Assembly (NCBI RefSeq): GCF_001885075.1
Contig: NZ_MODU01000004.1
Coordinates: 806,001 to 870,000, forward strand
Reading direction: 5' to 3'
DNA length: 64,000 bases
DNA from: Alteromonas sp. V450
Lineage (GTDB): Bacteria > Pseudomonadota > Gammaproteobacteria > Enterobacterales > Alteromonadaceae
Both the position numbers and the translations under genes were made by a program. The notes beneath the pieces were generated by a model, which was not told where the DNA came from, did not search any database, and saw only the letters and a program-made list of their open reading frames with translations. Below are positions 39,564 to 49,219 of the stretch, in pieces (within the stretch, counting starts at the first letter, position 1; each line of letters starts with the position of its first letter).

Positions 39564-39952
39564 TGCGCAACGTTGGCGTAGGTTTTTGTTTAATAACTTT
39601 GATCCTTGCGTTTTCGAGTGGTTGTGCTGTGAATAAATCAGCACAATTGCGCGAAGCGCTCGTTCAAGACTTATCTACTGAGCAAAAGAAGTTATTTGAA
39701 AACGCCATAAGCAACTGGTTTGGTGGTATTAAAATTACGCTGGCCGATAACGTGTTTATGACCTCTTCGACAGTGATGATCGAGCGAAAAGCGCATGTAG
39801 ATAACCGCGGCTTGCTTATTGAAGGCAGGCACGACAACCCTGCTTTTGGCTTTACTCTATTAACTGATGATGAGCAATGCGTTTTACGCAATGACCAAAA
39901 CGGTGAGCTTGCATCTATTAGCGGCGTCAAATGCACGGTAGCTGATATTTAA
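39563..39952 (+). CDS. Small lipoprotein coupled to the S41 peptidase
   Basis: 129 residues. A signal with lipobox SSGC (C21) is followed by a short mature domain of mixed alpha/beta character. I do not recognise the family. The GTG start shares the last G of the protease TAG, and there is no space for a separate promoter. It could be a substrate, inhibitor or cofactor of the protease, but only position supports this. A bidirectional terminator follows. Confidence 0.75.
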   Translation: MRNVGVGFCLITLILAFSSGCAVNKSAQLREALVQDLSTEQKKLFENAISNWFGGIKITLADNVFMTSSTVMIERKAHVDNRGLLIEGRHDNPAFGFTLLTDDEQCVLRNDQNGELASISGVKCTVADI

Positions 39953-39972
39953 ACTATCTGGCTTGCTTTTTT

Positions 39973-40007
39973 AAAAAATACCCAGTGATGGTCACTGGGT
40001 ATTTTTA
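39973..40007. terminator. Bidirectional intrinsic terminator
   Basis: AATACCCAGTGA pairs with TCACTGGGTATT around TGG. A runs precede and T runs follow the stem, so it serves both the lipoprotein gene (+) and ygiQ (-). Confidence 0.93.
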
Positions 40008-40119
40008 TGTATACGTATACGAGAGTGCGTTGTTCTTATCTCCCTAATTTTTAGGGCGAACGAAATCTATACAAATCCTCACAATTCGTACTTCAATGTT
40101 TGACGACTTTGGTTGTAAC

Positions 40120-42432
40120 TCATTTGCGTCGCCCCTTATTACCTGTTCCCCGATTAGCCACATTGTCTCTGTTCGCGCGTTTTTCTGATTGCGGGCCTTT
40201 ACTGCTAGCGTTGTTGGTAGCTTTTGCGCCATTAGTGTTGCGTCGATGCTGACTTACATTGTTACCATCTCTACCTTTGCTGTTTTTACCCTGAAACGTA
40301 GGAGGAAGCCCGGTATGTTTAGTAAGTGCGCGTTCACCGCGTCGACCTTTTTGCGCTTTCTGGCGCTTTTCATTTGCCGTTTCCGGTGGAACAAGGTGCT
40401 GAGGACCGCGACCTATTAAGTCTTCACGTCCCATACGCTTGAGGGCCTCACGGATTTGTGCGAAGTTTTTAGGATCGTGATAACGCAGCATCGCCTTGTG
40501 TAATCGACGGTGGATTTCACCTTTCGCAGAAGGCACCTCTTCACTGTCTTTAGTGACTTTGCGAAGGGAATTGACCTCGGTGTGGTACATGGTGGTAGCC
40601 GTTGCCATTGGCGACGGATAAAAATTCTGTACCTGATCGAGCTTAAATTTGTTCTCTTTAAGCCAAATCGCAAGGCTTAGCATGTCTTCGTCGGAGGTAC
40701 CCGGGTGCGATGCAATAAAGTAAGGAATTAGGTACTGCTTTTTACCCGCTTCTTGTGAGTATTTATCGAATAGTTCTTTAAAGCGGTAATAGCTTCCCAT
40801 GCCCGGCTTCATCATTTTTGAAAGCGGGCCATCTTCGGTGTGCTCTGGCGCTATTTTCAAATAGCCGCCTACGTGATGAAGGGCTAACTCTTTTACGTAT
40901 TCTGGATCTTCTACCGCTAGGTCGTACCGCACGCCTGAAGCAATTAAAATCTTTTTAATCCCAGGCAATTCGCGAGCACGGCGGTATAAGTCGATTGTTG
41001 GCTTATGGTCGGTATCCATGTGCGCACAAATGCTAGGGTACACGCAAGAAGGGCGACGACAGGTGGCTTCCGCTTTGGGGCTCTTACAACGCAGGCGATA
41101 CATGTTCGCTGTTGGGCCGCCTAGGTCTGAAATTACGCCGGTAAAGCCCGGTACGGTATCGCGAATTTGCTCTATCTCGCGAATGATCGAGTCTTCGGAA
41201 CGACTTTGAATAATTCGACCTTCGTGCTCGGTAATAGAGCAAAATGTGCAGCCACCATAGCACCCACGCATAATATTAATACTGAAGCGGATCATGTCGT
41301 AAGCAGGGATTTTTGCATCACCATACACAGGGTGAGGCACACGCTGATACGGTAAATCAAATACCGCGTCCATCTCTTCGGTTTCAAGCGGCATGGCCGG
41401 TGGGTTAATCCAAATGTGTCTGTCACCGTGGCGCTGCATGAGGGCTCGTGCACAACCTGGATTGGTTTCTTGGTGCAAAATACGCGACGTGTGCGCGTAT
41501 AACACCTTATTATCTTTTACCGTTTCGTATGCAGGTAGCTTAACGTACACGTTTTCCCAAGGCTTACGCTTTTCTTTCTCTTTTTGCGCAGGCTGAATAA
41601 CGATGGGTGCGGCTTCTGGCGCTTCACTGCTTTTGGTGTCTTTATCTTGCGAGTCACACTCAGGCTCCATTTGATAGGGGCTTGGAATGGCGTCTATTTT
41701 GCCTGGCCTGTCTAGTGAGGTGGAGTCAACACCTTGCCACTCTGGTAAAGCTTCTTTTACGATAATCGCAGTACCGCGAATGTCTCGCAAATCGGCAATA
41801 TCTTCACCAGCCGCTAAGCGATGCGTTACTTCAACAAGGGGACGTTCGGCGTTACCGAAAAAAAGCATATCCGCTTTAGAGTCGAACAATACAGAGCGGC
41901 GTACTTTTTCGCTCCAATAGTCGTAGTGCGCAATACGACGCAAGCTAGCCTCTATGCCACCAACAATAACAGGTACGCCTTTGAACGCTTCACGGCAACG
42001 CTGTGAATATACGGTTACTGCGCGGTCAGGGCGCTTGCCGCCTACATTGCCTGGCGTGTAAGCGTCATCGTGGCGAAGCTTTTTGTCAGACGTGTAGCGG
42101 TTGATCATAGAGTCCATATTGCCGGCGGTTACGCCGAAATACAGGTTGGGTTTACCCAACTTCATGAAATCGTCTTTGCTGGTCCAGTCTGGCTGAGAAA
42201 TAATGCCCACGCGAAAACCATGCGCTTCAAGCACGCGACCAATCACCGCCATGCCAAAACTAGGATGATCTACATACGCATCGCCCGTTACCAAAATAAC
42301 GTCACAGCTGTCCCAGCCAAGGGCATCCATCTCTTCCTTTGACATGGGTAAAAACGGCGCAGTACCCAGGCAGTGTGGCCAATATTTAGGGTAAGAAAAC
42401 AGACCGCGATCGGCCTTAATGGTGGCTTGCAT
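40120..42432 (-). CDS. ygiQ: YgiQ-family radical SAM protein
   Basis: A 770-residue protein that follows E. coli YgiQ closely ([41 protein letters not shown]). The radical SAM cluster motif is CYGGCTFC in the middle, flanked by RFSINIMRG and [14 protein letters not shown], and extra cysteines ([15 protein letters not shown]) suggest a second iron-sulfur site. The C-terminal tail is basic and of low complexity. The reaction is not established. ATG 42432 is chosen over an in-frame GTG 9 bases upstream. It is divergent from the EVE gene. Confidence 0.95.
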   Translation of the reverse strand: MQATIKADRGLFSYPKYWPHCLGTAPFLPMSKEEMDALGWDSCDVILVTGDAYVDHPSFGMAVIGRVLEAHGFRVGIISQPDWTSKDDFMKLGKPNLYFGVTAGNMDSMINRYTSDKKLRHDDAYTPGNVGGKRPDRAVTVYSQRCREAFKGVPVIVGGIEASLRRIAHYDYWSEKVRRSVLFDSKADMLFFGNAERPLVEVTHRLAAGEDIADLRDIRGTAIIVKEALPEWQGVDSTSLDRPGKIDAIPSPYQMEPECDSQDKDTKSSEAPEAAPIVIQPAQKEKEKRKPWENVYVKLPAYETVKDNKVLYAHTSRILHQETNPGCARALMQRHGDRHIWINPPAMPLETEEMDAVFDLPYQRVPHPVYGDAKIPAYDMIRFSINIMRGCYGGCTFCSITEHEGRIIQSRSEDSIIREIEQIRDTVPGFTGVISDLGGPTANMYRLRCKSPKAEATCRRPSCVYPSICAHMDTDHKPTIDLYRRARELPGIKKILIASGVRYDLAVEDPEYVKELALHHVGGYLKIAPEHTEDGPLSKMMKPGMGSYYRFKELFDKYSQEAGKKQYLIPYFIASHPGTSDEDMLSLAIWLKENKFKLDQVQNFYPSPMATATTMYHTEVNSLRKVTKDSEEVPSAKGEIHRRLHKAMLRYHDPKNFAQIREALKRMGREDLIGRGPQHLVPPETANEKRQKAQKGRRGERALTKHTGLPPTFQGKNSKGRDGNNVSQHRRNTNGAKATNNASSKGPQSEKRANRDNVANRGTGNKGRRK

Positions 42433-42648
42433 AGTAATCACATCTAGATAAATCAGGGAATTGCTGAACTCAAAATAGGGGAGAGCTCAGATTAAGTGAA
42501 TAATTATAGCAGTCTTAGCCAAGCTAAGGTATAGCACTGTCATTAAATAAAAGCGCTTTGTATACTGGAGGTAATAAAACGCGAACAGCGTGTGTTTGTT
42601 TATATGCGCTTTAATGAGCGTGCAAAGATTAAGAGAAAGAATAAAAAC

Positions 42649-43113
42649 ATGGCGTATTGGCTATTTAAAACAGAACCTGATGCATTTTCTATCGATGACT
42701 TAGCAAACCGTCCTGAGCAAACTGAACCGTGGGATGGTGTAAGAAATTACCAGGCGCGTAACTTTCTACGAGATGGCGTTAAACTGGGCGATAAAGTCTT
42801 TATCTATCATTCAAGCTGTAAGCAGGTGGGCATTGCGGGCGTTGCCGAAGTGGTAAAAGACGGCTATCCAGACATCACCCAGTTTAACCCTGAATCAAAG
42901 TACTTCGACCCTAAATCCAGTCAAGACAACCCTCGTTGGTATCGGGTTGACGTGAAATTTGTAGAGAAATTTTCAAGCGTTCTGCCGCTTTCAGTGATTA
43001 AAACGATGGACGGTATTACCGAACTGCCATTGGTCAAAAAAGGTGGAAGGTTGTCAATTATGCCTGTAGAAGAGGCTGAATGGCAGCAACTGTACGCTGC
43101 TGCCAAACAGTAA
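42649..43113 (+). CDS. EVE-domain protein
   Basis: A 154-residue protein made up entirely of an EVE/PUA-like domain (MAYWLFKTEPDAFSIDDL, WDGVRNYQARNFLR, DKVFIYHSS, NPRWYRVDV). EVE domains recognise modified bases in DNA or RNA, as in human THYN1, and occur in modification-dependent restriction proteins as well as in housekeeping genes. ATG 42649 is chosen over an upstream in-frame ATG at 42592, because homologues begin MxYWLFKTEP and AAGAGAAAG precedes it. It lies alone. Confidence 0.92.
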   Translation: MAYWLFKTEPDAFSIDDLANRPEQTEPWDGVRNYQARNFLRDGVKLGDKVFIYHSSCKQVGIAGVAEVVKDGYPDITQFNPESKYFDPKSSQDNPRWYRVDVKFVEKFSSVLPLSVIKTMDGITELPLVKKGGRLSIMPVEEAEWQQLYAAAKQ

Positions 43114-43239
43114 GTTACATGCTGATAAAGCCTAGTCGTCTTGTTAACTCGGTAAAAAACATCCGAGTTTACTGCGCGCTAAGTGTGCAACAGGTCAATT
43201 AGCTAGCTGTATCTAGCGGTGTTATTTAATGAACAGCCG

Positions 43240-43650
43240 CTACTTGCCAAAGGCAAATTTTGTATCGGCATCGCGCAATAAGAAAAGTGCAAAACACGCG
43301 CCCCACATAGGCCATGCAGCAAAAAACAGCAGGTGATTAAAGGCATCTAGATACTGCGGGAATGAAGACAGGGTAGACCCACCGTGAAGGATAAAAATAA
43401 GACCGTAGGTGTATTTCTTCGCAATTCCCGCTAAGAACGCTAAAACCAGCCCAAGCTGCAGTGCGCCCATAATGTAAACGGCCATTTCAGGCACGCCGCC
43501 GATACCATAGAACTTTTCAAAAATGGCCATGCCGTGTGCGGGGTTAACAAACTTATCGAGTGTCCATACGAACATAACGATAAAGATTGTTACGCGAAGA
43601 GAAAGTAGAGACCATTGCAGTCGGTTTTGAATATCGGTGTTGTTTTGCAT
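43240..43650 (-). CDS. DoxX-like four-helix membrane protein
   Basis: A 136-residue protein with four predicted transmembrane helices (about 15-40, 55-75, 80-100 and 105-130), of the DoxX-like type. The function is unknown. ATG 43650 is chosen because GGAG lies 5 bases upstream; the frame is open 9 codons further. It is divergent from the TonB receptor that heads the large uptake operon. The shared 167-base region holds a 12-base perfect palindrome, so both sides may be controlled together. Confidence 0.75.
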   Translation of the reverse strand: MQNNTDIQNRLQWSLLSLRVTIFIVMFVWTLDKFVNPAHGMAIFEKFYGIGGVPEMAVYIMGALQLGLVLAFLAGIAKKYTYGLIFILHGGSTLSSFPQYLDAFNHLLFFAAWPMWGACFALFLLRDADTKFAFGK

Positions 43651-43685
43651 AAATGCTCCAAAAGTATAATAGTGCAAGCATACTA

Positions 43686-43697
43686 GAACGATCGTTC
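43686..43697. promoter_or_regulatory. Perfect palindrome in the divergent region
   Basis: GAACGATCGTTC is perfectly symmetrical and lies 36 bases upstream of the DoxX-like start and 120 bases upstream of the TonB receptor start. It has the look of a dimeric repressor site (for example TetR type). The cognate regulator is not in the adjacent genes. Confidence 0.5.
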
Positions 43698-43817
43698 AAA
43701 ATAAAAATTTCAATTAATTTTGTGTTTTTAAAGATTTTTTTGAAAATTAAATGTACTGAAATTTTTTGTGGCACGTATCGGTCTTGTCGAATAAGAAATA
43801 AAAATACGGATTTGTTA

Positions 43818-46157
43818 ATGAAAAAAGTAATCGGCCTCGCCGTTAGCACACTCTCACTTGCCATCAGTCAATCGCTCTATGCTCAGCAGGTAACAGATAT
43901 TGAAGTCGTTGAAGTAACAGGAAACCAGCAAAGCGTAGATACGTTAAATCCTGGCGATAACACACTTAAAGGAATATTCGGTAGCGGTTTAAGTGCAGCT
44001 GAGACACCACGAGCGGTTACATCGCTGTCGGCACAAGCGATAGAGGCACTTAACATTAACGATTTACACGACATCGTAAAAGCGGCGCCTAACGCCTATG
44101 CCTCTAGCGGTTTTGGTACACCAAGCTTGCCTAGTATACGTGGCCAACTTGGTGAGCTTTTTCAAGATGGTATAAGACGTCAAGCGGGCAACAATGGCTT
44201 TGGTTTGCCTTTGTCATTTAATAGCGTTGAACAAATTGACGTGGTGAAAGGGCCATCCCCTGTGCTGTTTGGTAGTACACAGCGCAACGGTGGCTTTGTA
44301 AACCTTCAAACTAAGGTCGCGCCGACCACAGATAGTAAGGGGAAAGTCACCCTGCGCGCGGGGCGCTGGGATCAGTATTCTGCGCAAGTCGATTATGGTA
44401 AAGCTATAGAAGAGGGTAAAAGTGGTATCCGCTTTAGTGCAGAGTACTTAGACCATGGCAGTTTTTATGACTTTGCCGAGCGCGATAGCATTAACTTGTT
44501 TGTAGCGTATCGCTATGCGCCGAGCGAAGCACTGACGTGGGATATTAGTGCGGAGTATTATGATACAGACTATCCAGACAACGCAGGTATAAACCGCCCA
44601 ACGCAAGACCTTATTGACAACGGTATTTATATTACTGGGCAAGGCACTCAGCCCAATGGCAGCAGAGTTCCTGGGGCCGGTGCCATCATTTCTCCTACTG
44701 GTGAAGTGGTTATTCCTCGCAACCGCGTATTCACTAATCCTGACGACATTAACGGCGCAGAAACCACGGTTATTCGAAGCAACATTGAATATAAGGTTGC
44801 TGACAACATTGCGCTTCGCAACATTTCTTACTACCAATACCTTGAACGGGAAGAAATTGCGCAAAATAGTTTTGTTGAGATCATTGATGGCGCTGACACG
44901 TTTGAAAACCGCACCGAGCTAGATTATCAGTGGAACGACAGCCAAACTACGACCGTAGGCGCAGCACTTCGTTATAACGACGTGCTGGGCTATAGTCAGT
45001 TTACCACTGAAGCCGATAATCCGATTGATTTGACCGGGCCTATCTCAAACCGCGTTATTCCCCTTACCGACGCCCAAAAAGCCCGATTAGTTGAGCTGCG
45101 TCCTGGCGTATATGTTTCACCAGGAGCACAATACGACCTAAATAGTGATGGTAATGGCGATTTTAATTTGTCAGACACCACCGACTCTACCGCATGGCAA
45201 ACAGGCCTTGCGCTTCAGCAACGCTCTACGTGGACCGACAAATTTTCAACTATTGCTGGCGTTCGAGTTGATTACTATGACGTAGATGCCCGCGACCCTC
45301 TAGCACCTGTTGGAGTTGAGGCAGCGTCAGATTCGTACAGCGATACGTTAACCAGCTACCAGTTAAGTGCAGTGTACAAATTAACCGGTGAGGTGAACGT
45401 ATACGCGGCGTTTTCAGAGAACGACGCGACATCGAACAGCATGGCGGGAGGCACGGTGTTAGGCGCTAATAATGAAATTAACCCGCTTAACTTCGCTACT
45501 GAAAATACGCTGTACGAAGTGGGTGTAAAATATGCGCCAAACAGCACCTGGTACGCAGAGGCCGCTGTGTTTGACCAAACCCGAAGCCTACGTAACCGTG
45601 ACGGCAGTAACAGTGGTGTGAAAACACAAGGTTTCGAACTACAAATGTTCTATCAAACAGACGATGTTTGGATCAATGCCGCCTATAGCTACTTGGACGC
45701 GCGTTTTGATGATTCAGCGGCGTTTCAAGGTACGGCGCAGGTTATTGATGCGTTTGATAATAGCCGCCCTGATATTATTGAAGGTACAGGAGTAGGATCA
45801 CCTTCATTTGCCGCGTTCCCTGCATCGAACAGTCGGGTTCAGGGTATTCCACCACAAATTGCTTCTATTAACGCGGGCTGGCAAATTACGGATGACTTAC
45901 AAGTGGGTGCAAGTGCACTATATACCAAGTCATTCCCACTAGACTTCCTACAAACTGTGCACATTCGTGACCAATATACGGTTGACGTAAATGCAGATTA
46001 TCAAGTGTCAGATGATCTTCGCTTACGTTTAGATATCATAAATGTGACCGATGAAGAAAATTGGCAGCCCCTGTTTGAAGGTGGATATTTCGGTGCGACG
46101 CTTGTTATGCCAAATGTACCACGTCATGCTCAAGTAACCATGCAATATGCGTTTTAA
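43818..46157 (+). CDS. TonB-dependent receptor, first gene of the YnjBCD-type uptake operon
   Basis: 779 residues from ATG 43818, which starts a proper signal peptide (MKKVIGLAVSTLSLAISQSLYAQ). The open frame upstream (from 43653) is AT-rich and not coding in character. A TonB-box-like VVEVTG is followed by the plug domain with SIRGQLGELFQDG and VDVVKGPSPVLFGSTQRNGGFV-like blocks, then a barrel ending MQYAF. It is most like siderophore receptors but lacks a visible Fur box. The next gene starts 15 bases after the stop, so the receptor belongs to the seven-gene uptake operon. The substrate is unknown. Confidence 0.92.
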   Translation: MKKVIGLAVSTLSLAISQSLYAQQVTDIEVVEVTGNQQSVDTLNPGDNTLKGIFGSGLSAAETPRAVTSLSAQAIEALNINDLHDIVKAAPNAYASSGFGTPSLPSIRGQLGELFQDGIRRQAGNNGFGLPLSFNSVEQIDVVKGPSPVLFGSTQRNGGFVNLQTKVAPTTDSKGKVTLRAGRWDQYSAQVDYGKAIEEGKSGIRFSAEYLDHGSFYDFAERDSINLFVAYRYAPSEALTWDISAEYYDTDYPDNAGINRPTQDLIDNGIYITGQGTQPNGSRVPGAGAIISPTGEVVIPRNRVFTNPDDINGAETTVIRSNIEYKVADNIALRNISYYQYLEREEIAQNSFVEIIDGADTFENRTELDYQWNDSQTTTVGAALRYNDVLGYSQFTTEADNPIDLTGPISNRVIPLTDAQKARLVELRPGVYVSPGAQYDLNSDGNGDFNLSDTTDSTAWQTGLALQQRSTWTDKFSTIAGVRVDYYDVDARDPLAPVGVEAASDSYSDTLTSYQLSAVYKLTGEVNVYAAFSENDATSNSMAGGTVLGANNEINPLNFATENTLYEVGVKYAPNSTWYAEAAVFDQTRSLRNRDGSNSGVKTQGFELQMFYQTDDVWINAAYSYLDARFDDSAAFQGTAQVIDAFDNSRPDIIEGTGVGSPSFAAFPASNSRVQGIPPQIASINAGWQITDDLQVGASALYTKSFPLDFLQTVHIRDQYTVDVNADYQVSDDLRLRLDIINVTDEENWQPLFEGGYFGATLVMPNVPRHAQVTMQYAF

Positions 46158-46172
46158 GCGCTAAGGATATTT

Positions 46173-48326
46173 ATGTTTAAGAAAATTGCGCTTTTAGGGG
46201 TTATTGTTGCCGCCATATTCAGCTTTTTTTATTTTGATTTAAATAGCTATCTAACCCTTCAAGGTATGAAGGATTCACTTGACACGTTTCAAGCGCAGAT
46301 TGCACAAAACCCGGTATTAAGTGTTGGTGTGTTCTTTGCCATTTATGTTGCCGTAACTGCACTTTCTCTGCCGGGAGCGGCTATTTTGACCTTGGCGGCA
46401 GGGGCTTTGTTCGGCTTAGTTCAGGGCTTAATTATAGTATCGTTTGCCTCGAGCGTGGGGGCGACGCTGGCGTTCTTAGTTTCTCGCTTTATTTTGCGCG
46501 ACACCGTGCGACATAAGTTTAAAGAAAAGCTTAAAAAAATTGATGAGGGCGTGGAAAAGCAAGGTGCGTTTTACTTGTTTACTCTGCGTCTAGTGCCAGT
46601 ATTTCCGTTTTTCCTAATCAACCTGTTAATGGGGCTGACATCACTGAAGACTTGGACATTTTACTGGGTAAGCCAGATAGGCATGCTTGCCGGCACTGCC
46701 GTATATGTAAATGCGGGTACGCAACTGGCGCAAATAGACAGTTTGTCTGGCATTGTCTCGCCTGGGCTTATCTTTTCATTTGTACTTTTAGGCATATTCC
46801 CTTGGATAGCAAAAGCGATTGTGGCGATAGTAAATCGCCGTCGCGTGTACAAGGGCTACAGCAAGCCAAAGAAGTTTGATCGCAACTTAGTGGTTATTGG
46901 GGCGGGTGCAGGTGGTTTGGTTACCAGCTATATTGCTGCTGCGGTGAAAGCAAAAGTCACGCTAGTAGAAGCCGGCGAAATGGGTGGCGACTGTCTTAAC
47001 TACGGCTGCGTACCGAGCAAAGCAATCATAAAAACGGCAAAAGTGGCCAATCAAATGCGTCATGCTGATAACTATGGTTTAGAACCGGTAACACCTGCGA
47101 TGTCGTTTAAAAGGGTGATGGCACGTGTGCACGAAGTGATTGCGGCAATCGCGCCTAATGACAGTGTAGAGCGTTACACAAGCTTGGGCGTTGATGTTGT
47201 AAAAGGCTATGCGAAAATCATCGACCCTTGGACGGTGGAAATCAAAAAGAACGATGGCGGCACCCAAACACTAACCACAAAAAATATTGTGGTTGCTACA
47301 GGTGCAGCACCATTTATTCCAGAATTACCAGGCATTGAGCAAAGCGGTTATGTCACCTCTGACACCTTGTGGTCTAAATTTGCTGACCTTGAAGACACGC
47401 CAAAGCGCTTAATCGTATTAGGTGGTGGGCCTATTGGCTGTGAGCTAGCACAGGCCTTTTCACGCCTTGGTAGCGAAGTTACGCAAGTTGAACGTGCGCC
47501 ACGTTTAATGGGTAAGGAAGATGCGGATGTGGCGGCATATGCTGAGTCTGTGCTTAGAGAGAGTGGCGTAAACGTATTAACGTCTCATGACGCGCTTCGC
47601 TTTGAACAACAAGACGGTGAAAAAGTACTTGTTGTAGCGAAAGAGGGTGTTGAATCTACCATTGCCTACGACGAAGTCATTGTGGCTGTGGGACGAAAAG
47701 CTCGCCTTAATGGGTTTGGCCTTGAAGATTTGGGAATTCAGTTCGATAGAACCATAGAAACTGACGAATACTTGCAAACCCTGATGCCAAATATTTTTGC
47801 TGCTGGTGATGTAGTAGGTCCTTATCAGTTTACTCACGTTGCCTCACATCAGGCGTGGTACGCTGCGGTAAATGCTCTGTTCGGAACGTTTAAGAAATTT
47901 AAAGTAGAATATCGCGTTATTCCTTGGACAACGTTTATCGATCCGGAAGTAGCGAGGGTAGGGCTGAGTGAGCGAGACGCTGCCGAGCAAGACATTGACG
48001 TTGAAGTAACGCGATATGAGTTTGCAGAATTAGATCGTGCTGTTGCGGAAAGTGCCAGAAAAGGGTTTATTAAAGTACTTACGCCGCCAGGTAAAGACAA
48101 AATATTGGGCGTTACTATCGTCTCGGAACACGCAGGAGACTTACTGGCTGAGTTTGTTATTGCGATGAAACACGACCTAGGGTTAAACAAAATACTAGGT
48201 ACTATTCACGCCTACCCAACCTGGGCTGAAGGCGCAAAATACGCAGCGGGTAATTGGAAACGGGCAAACGTGCCTGAAAAATTACTCAGCTACGTAGAGA
48301 AGTTCCATACATGGCGCAGAGGGTAA
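46173..48326 (+). CDS. TVP38/DedA-like membrane domain fused to mercuric-reductase-like flavoprotein
   Basis: 717 residues. An N-terminal TVP38/TMEM64 (SNARE-associated type) membrane domain (about 1-225) has the family motif LPGAAILTLAAGALFG near 66 and FPFFLINLLMG. It is joined to a pyridine nucleotide-disulfide oxidoreductase (about 235-717). The latter has the FAD site GAGAGGLVTSY, the redox pair C274-C279 (GDCLNYGCVPSK), the NAD site GGGPIGCE, and the C-terminal HAYPTWAE histidine-glutamate pair. It should reduce a dithiol or metal substrate at the inner membrane. The N-terminal heavy-metal-binding domain of MerA and its C-terminal Cys pair are missing, so mercury itself is an unlikely substrate. 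Confidence 0.93.
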   Translation: MFKKIALLGVIVAAIFSFFYFDLNSYLTLQGMKDSLDTFQAQIAQNPVLSVGVFFAIYVAVTALSLPGAAILTLAAGALFGLVQGLIIVSFASSVGATLAFLVSRFILRDTVRHKFKEKLKKIDEGVEKQGAFYLFTLRLVPVFPFFLINLLMGLTSLKTWTFYWVSQIGMLAGTAVYVNAGTQLAQIDSLSGIVSPGLIFSFVLLGIFPWIAKAIVAIVNRRRVYKGYSKPKKFDRNLVVIGAGAGGLVTSYIAAAVKAKVTLVEAGEMGGDCLNYGCVPSKAIIKTAKVANQMRHADNYGLEPVTPAMSFKRVMARVHEVIAAIAPNDSVERYTSLGVDVVKGYAKIIDPWTVEIKKNDGGTQTLTTKNIVVATGAAPFIPELPGIEQSGYVTSDTLWSKFADLEDTPKRLIVLGGGPIGCELAQAFSRLGSEVTQVERAPRLMGKEDADVAAYAESVLRESGVNVLTSHDALRFEQQDGEKVLVVAKEGVESTIAYDEVIVAVGRKARLNGFGLEDLGIQFDRTIETDEYLQTLMPNIFAAGDVVGPYQFTHVASHQAWYAAVNALFGTFKKFKVEYRVIPWTTFIDPEVARVGLSERDAAEQDIDVEVTRYEFAELDRAVAESARKGFIKVLTPPGKDKILGVTIVSEHAGDLLAEFVIAMKHDLGLNKILGTIHAYPTWAEGAKYAAGNWKRANVPEKLLSYVEKFHTWRRG

Positions 48327-49219
48327 TAGAGGTGAAAGCTACTTTAACGACTTTCATACTTAAAATTGCCCGTTTATCACGTGGCAGTGCGGTGGCACGT
48401 GGCATTGCAGTAGGCAGCTTGGTGCTGTTTGCTGCAACCGCAAGTGTTTATGCTAGCGCTGAAGTAGGCCTACATAGTACGTTCGATAACTTATTAAGTA
48501 AGTATGTAACGCCTATTTCTAACGGCGCAAGCACTCAAGTAAATTACGATGGTTTTAAAAAAGAGCGGACTAGGCTTAACGAGTATTTAGCGCAATTGGC
48601 TAAGGTTAAGCAAAGTACATTCGACTCATGGGGTAAAGATAAACAGCTCGCTTTTCTGATTAATGCTTACAACGCCTACACTATCGAGCTTATTTTAACT
48701 GAGTATCCAGCTATTGACTCTATCCGAGATTTAGGAAGTTTCTTTTCTTCGCCTTGGAAAAAAGAGATAGCCCCGCTGCTTGGTGAAACTCGCACGTTAG
48801 ATGAAATTGAACACGAACTTATTCGCGGTACAAACCAAACCACAAAAACCTATAACGAGCCTCGCATTCATTTCGCGGTGAATTGTGCCAGCGTAGGTTG
48901 CCCCGCGCTTCGTGAAGAAGCTTACACAGGGGATAAGCTAGACGAACAGCTGGAGGCTCAAACTAAGCGATTTTTGGCTGACGCCTCTCGTAATAAAATG
49001 AGCGATAACACACTTCACTTATCAAAAATATTTGATTGGTACAGAGAAGACTTTGATCGTGAAAGTGGTTCGTGGCGAGGCACGTCAACGCTCAACGCGT
49101 TTATTTTGTTATACAAAGACGCAATGCAGTTAACCGAAGCGCAAGTTACCTCATTAGAAAAGAATACCGCTGATATTGAATACCTTGATTATGACTGGGC
49201 GCTAAATGCTGCACAGTAG
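48311..49219 (+). CDS. DUF547-domain protein
   Basis: 302 residues with an N-terminal hydrophobic stretch (about 25-48, a signal peptide ending VYAS) and a DUF547 domain (about 90-260). The latter is recognised by AFLINAYNAYTIELIL, PRIHFAVNCASVGCPALREEAY and LSKIFDWYREDF. The conserved Cys, His and Asn positions suggest an enzyme, but no activity is established. It overlaps the flavoprotein gene by 16 bases. GTG 48332, with AGAGGG 8 bases upstream, is an alternative start. Confidence 0.85.
   Translation: MAQRVIEVKATLTTFILKIARLSRGSAVARGIAVGSLVLFAATASVYASAEVGLHSTFDNLLSKYVTPISNGASTQVNYDGFKKERTRLNEYLAQLAKVKQSTFDSWGKDKQLAFLINAYNAYTIELILTEYPAIDSIRDLGSFFSSPWKKEIAPLLGETRTLDEIEHELIRGTNQTTKTYNEPRIHFAVNCASVGCPALREEAYTGDKLDEQLEAQTKRFLADASRNKMSDNTLHLSKIFDWYREDFDRESGSWRGTSTLNAFILLYKDAMQLTEAQVTSLEKNTADIEYLDYDWALNAAQ

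Noticed and set aside
43653..43817. Upstream extension of the second TonB receptor
   Set aside because: It is AT-rich and overlaps the divergent control region. The signal peptide begins only at ATG 43818.
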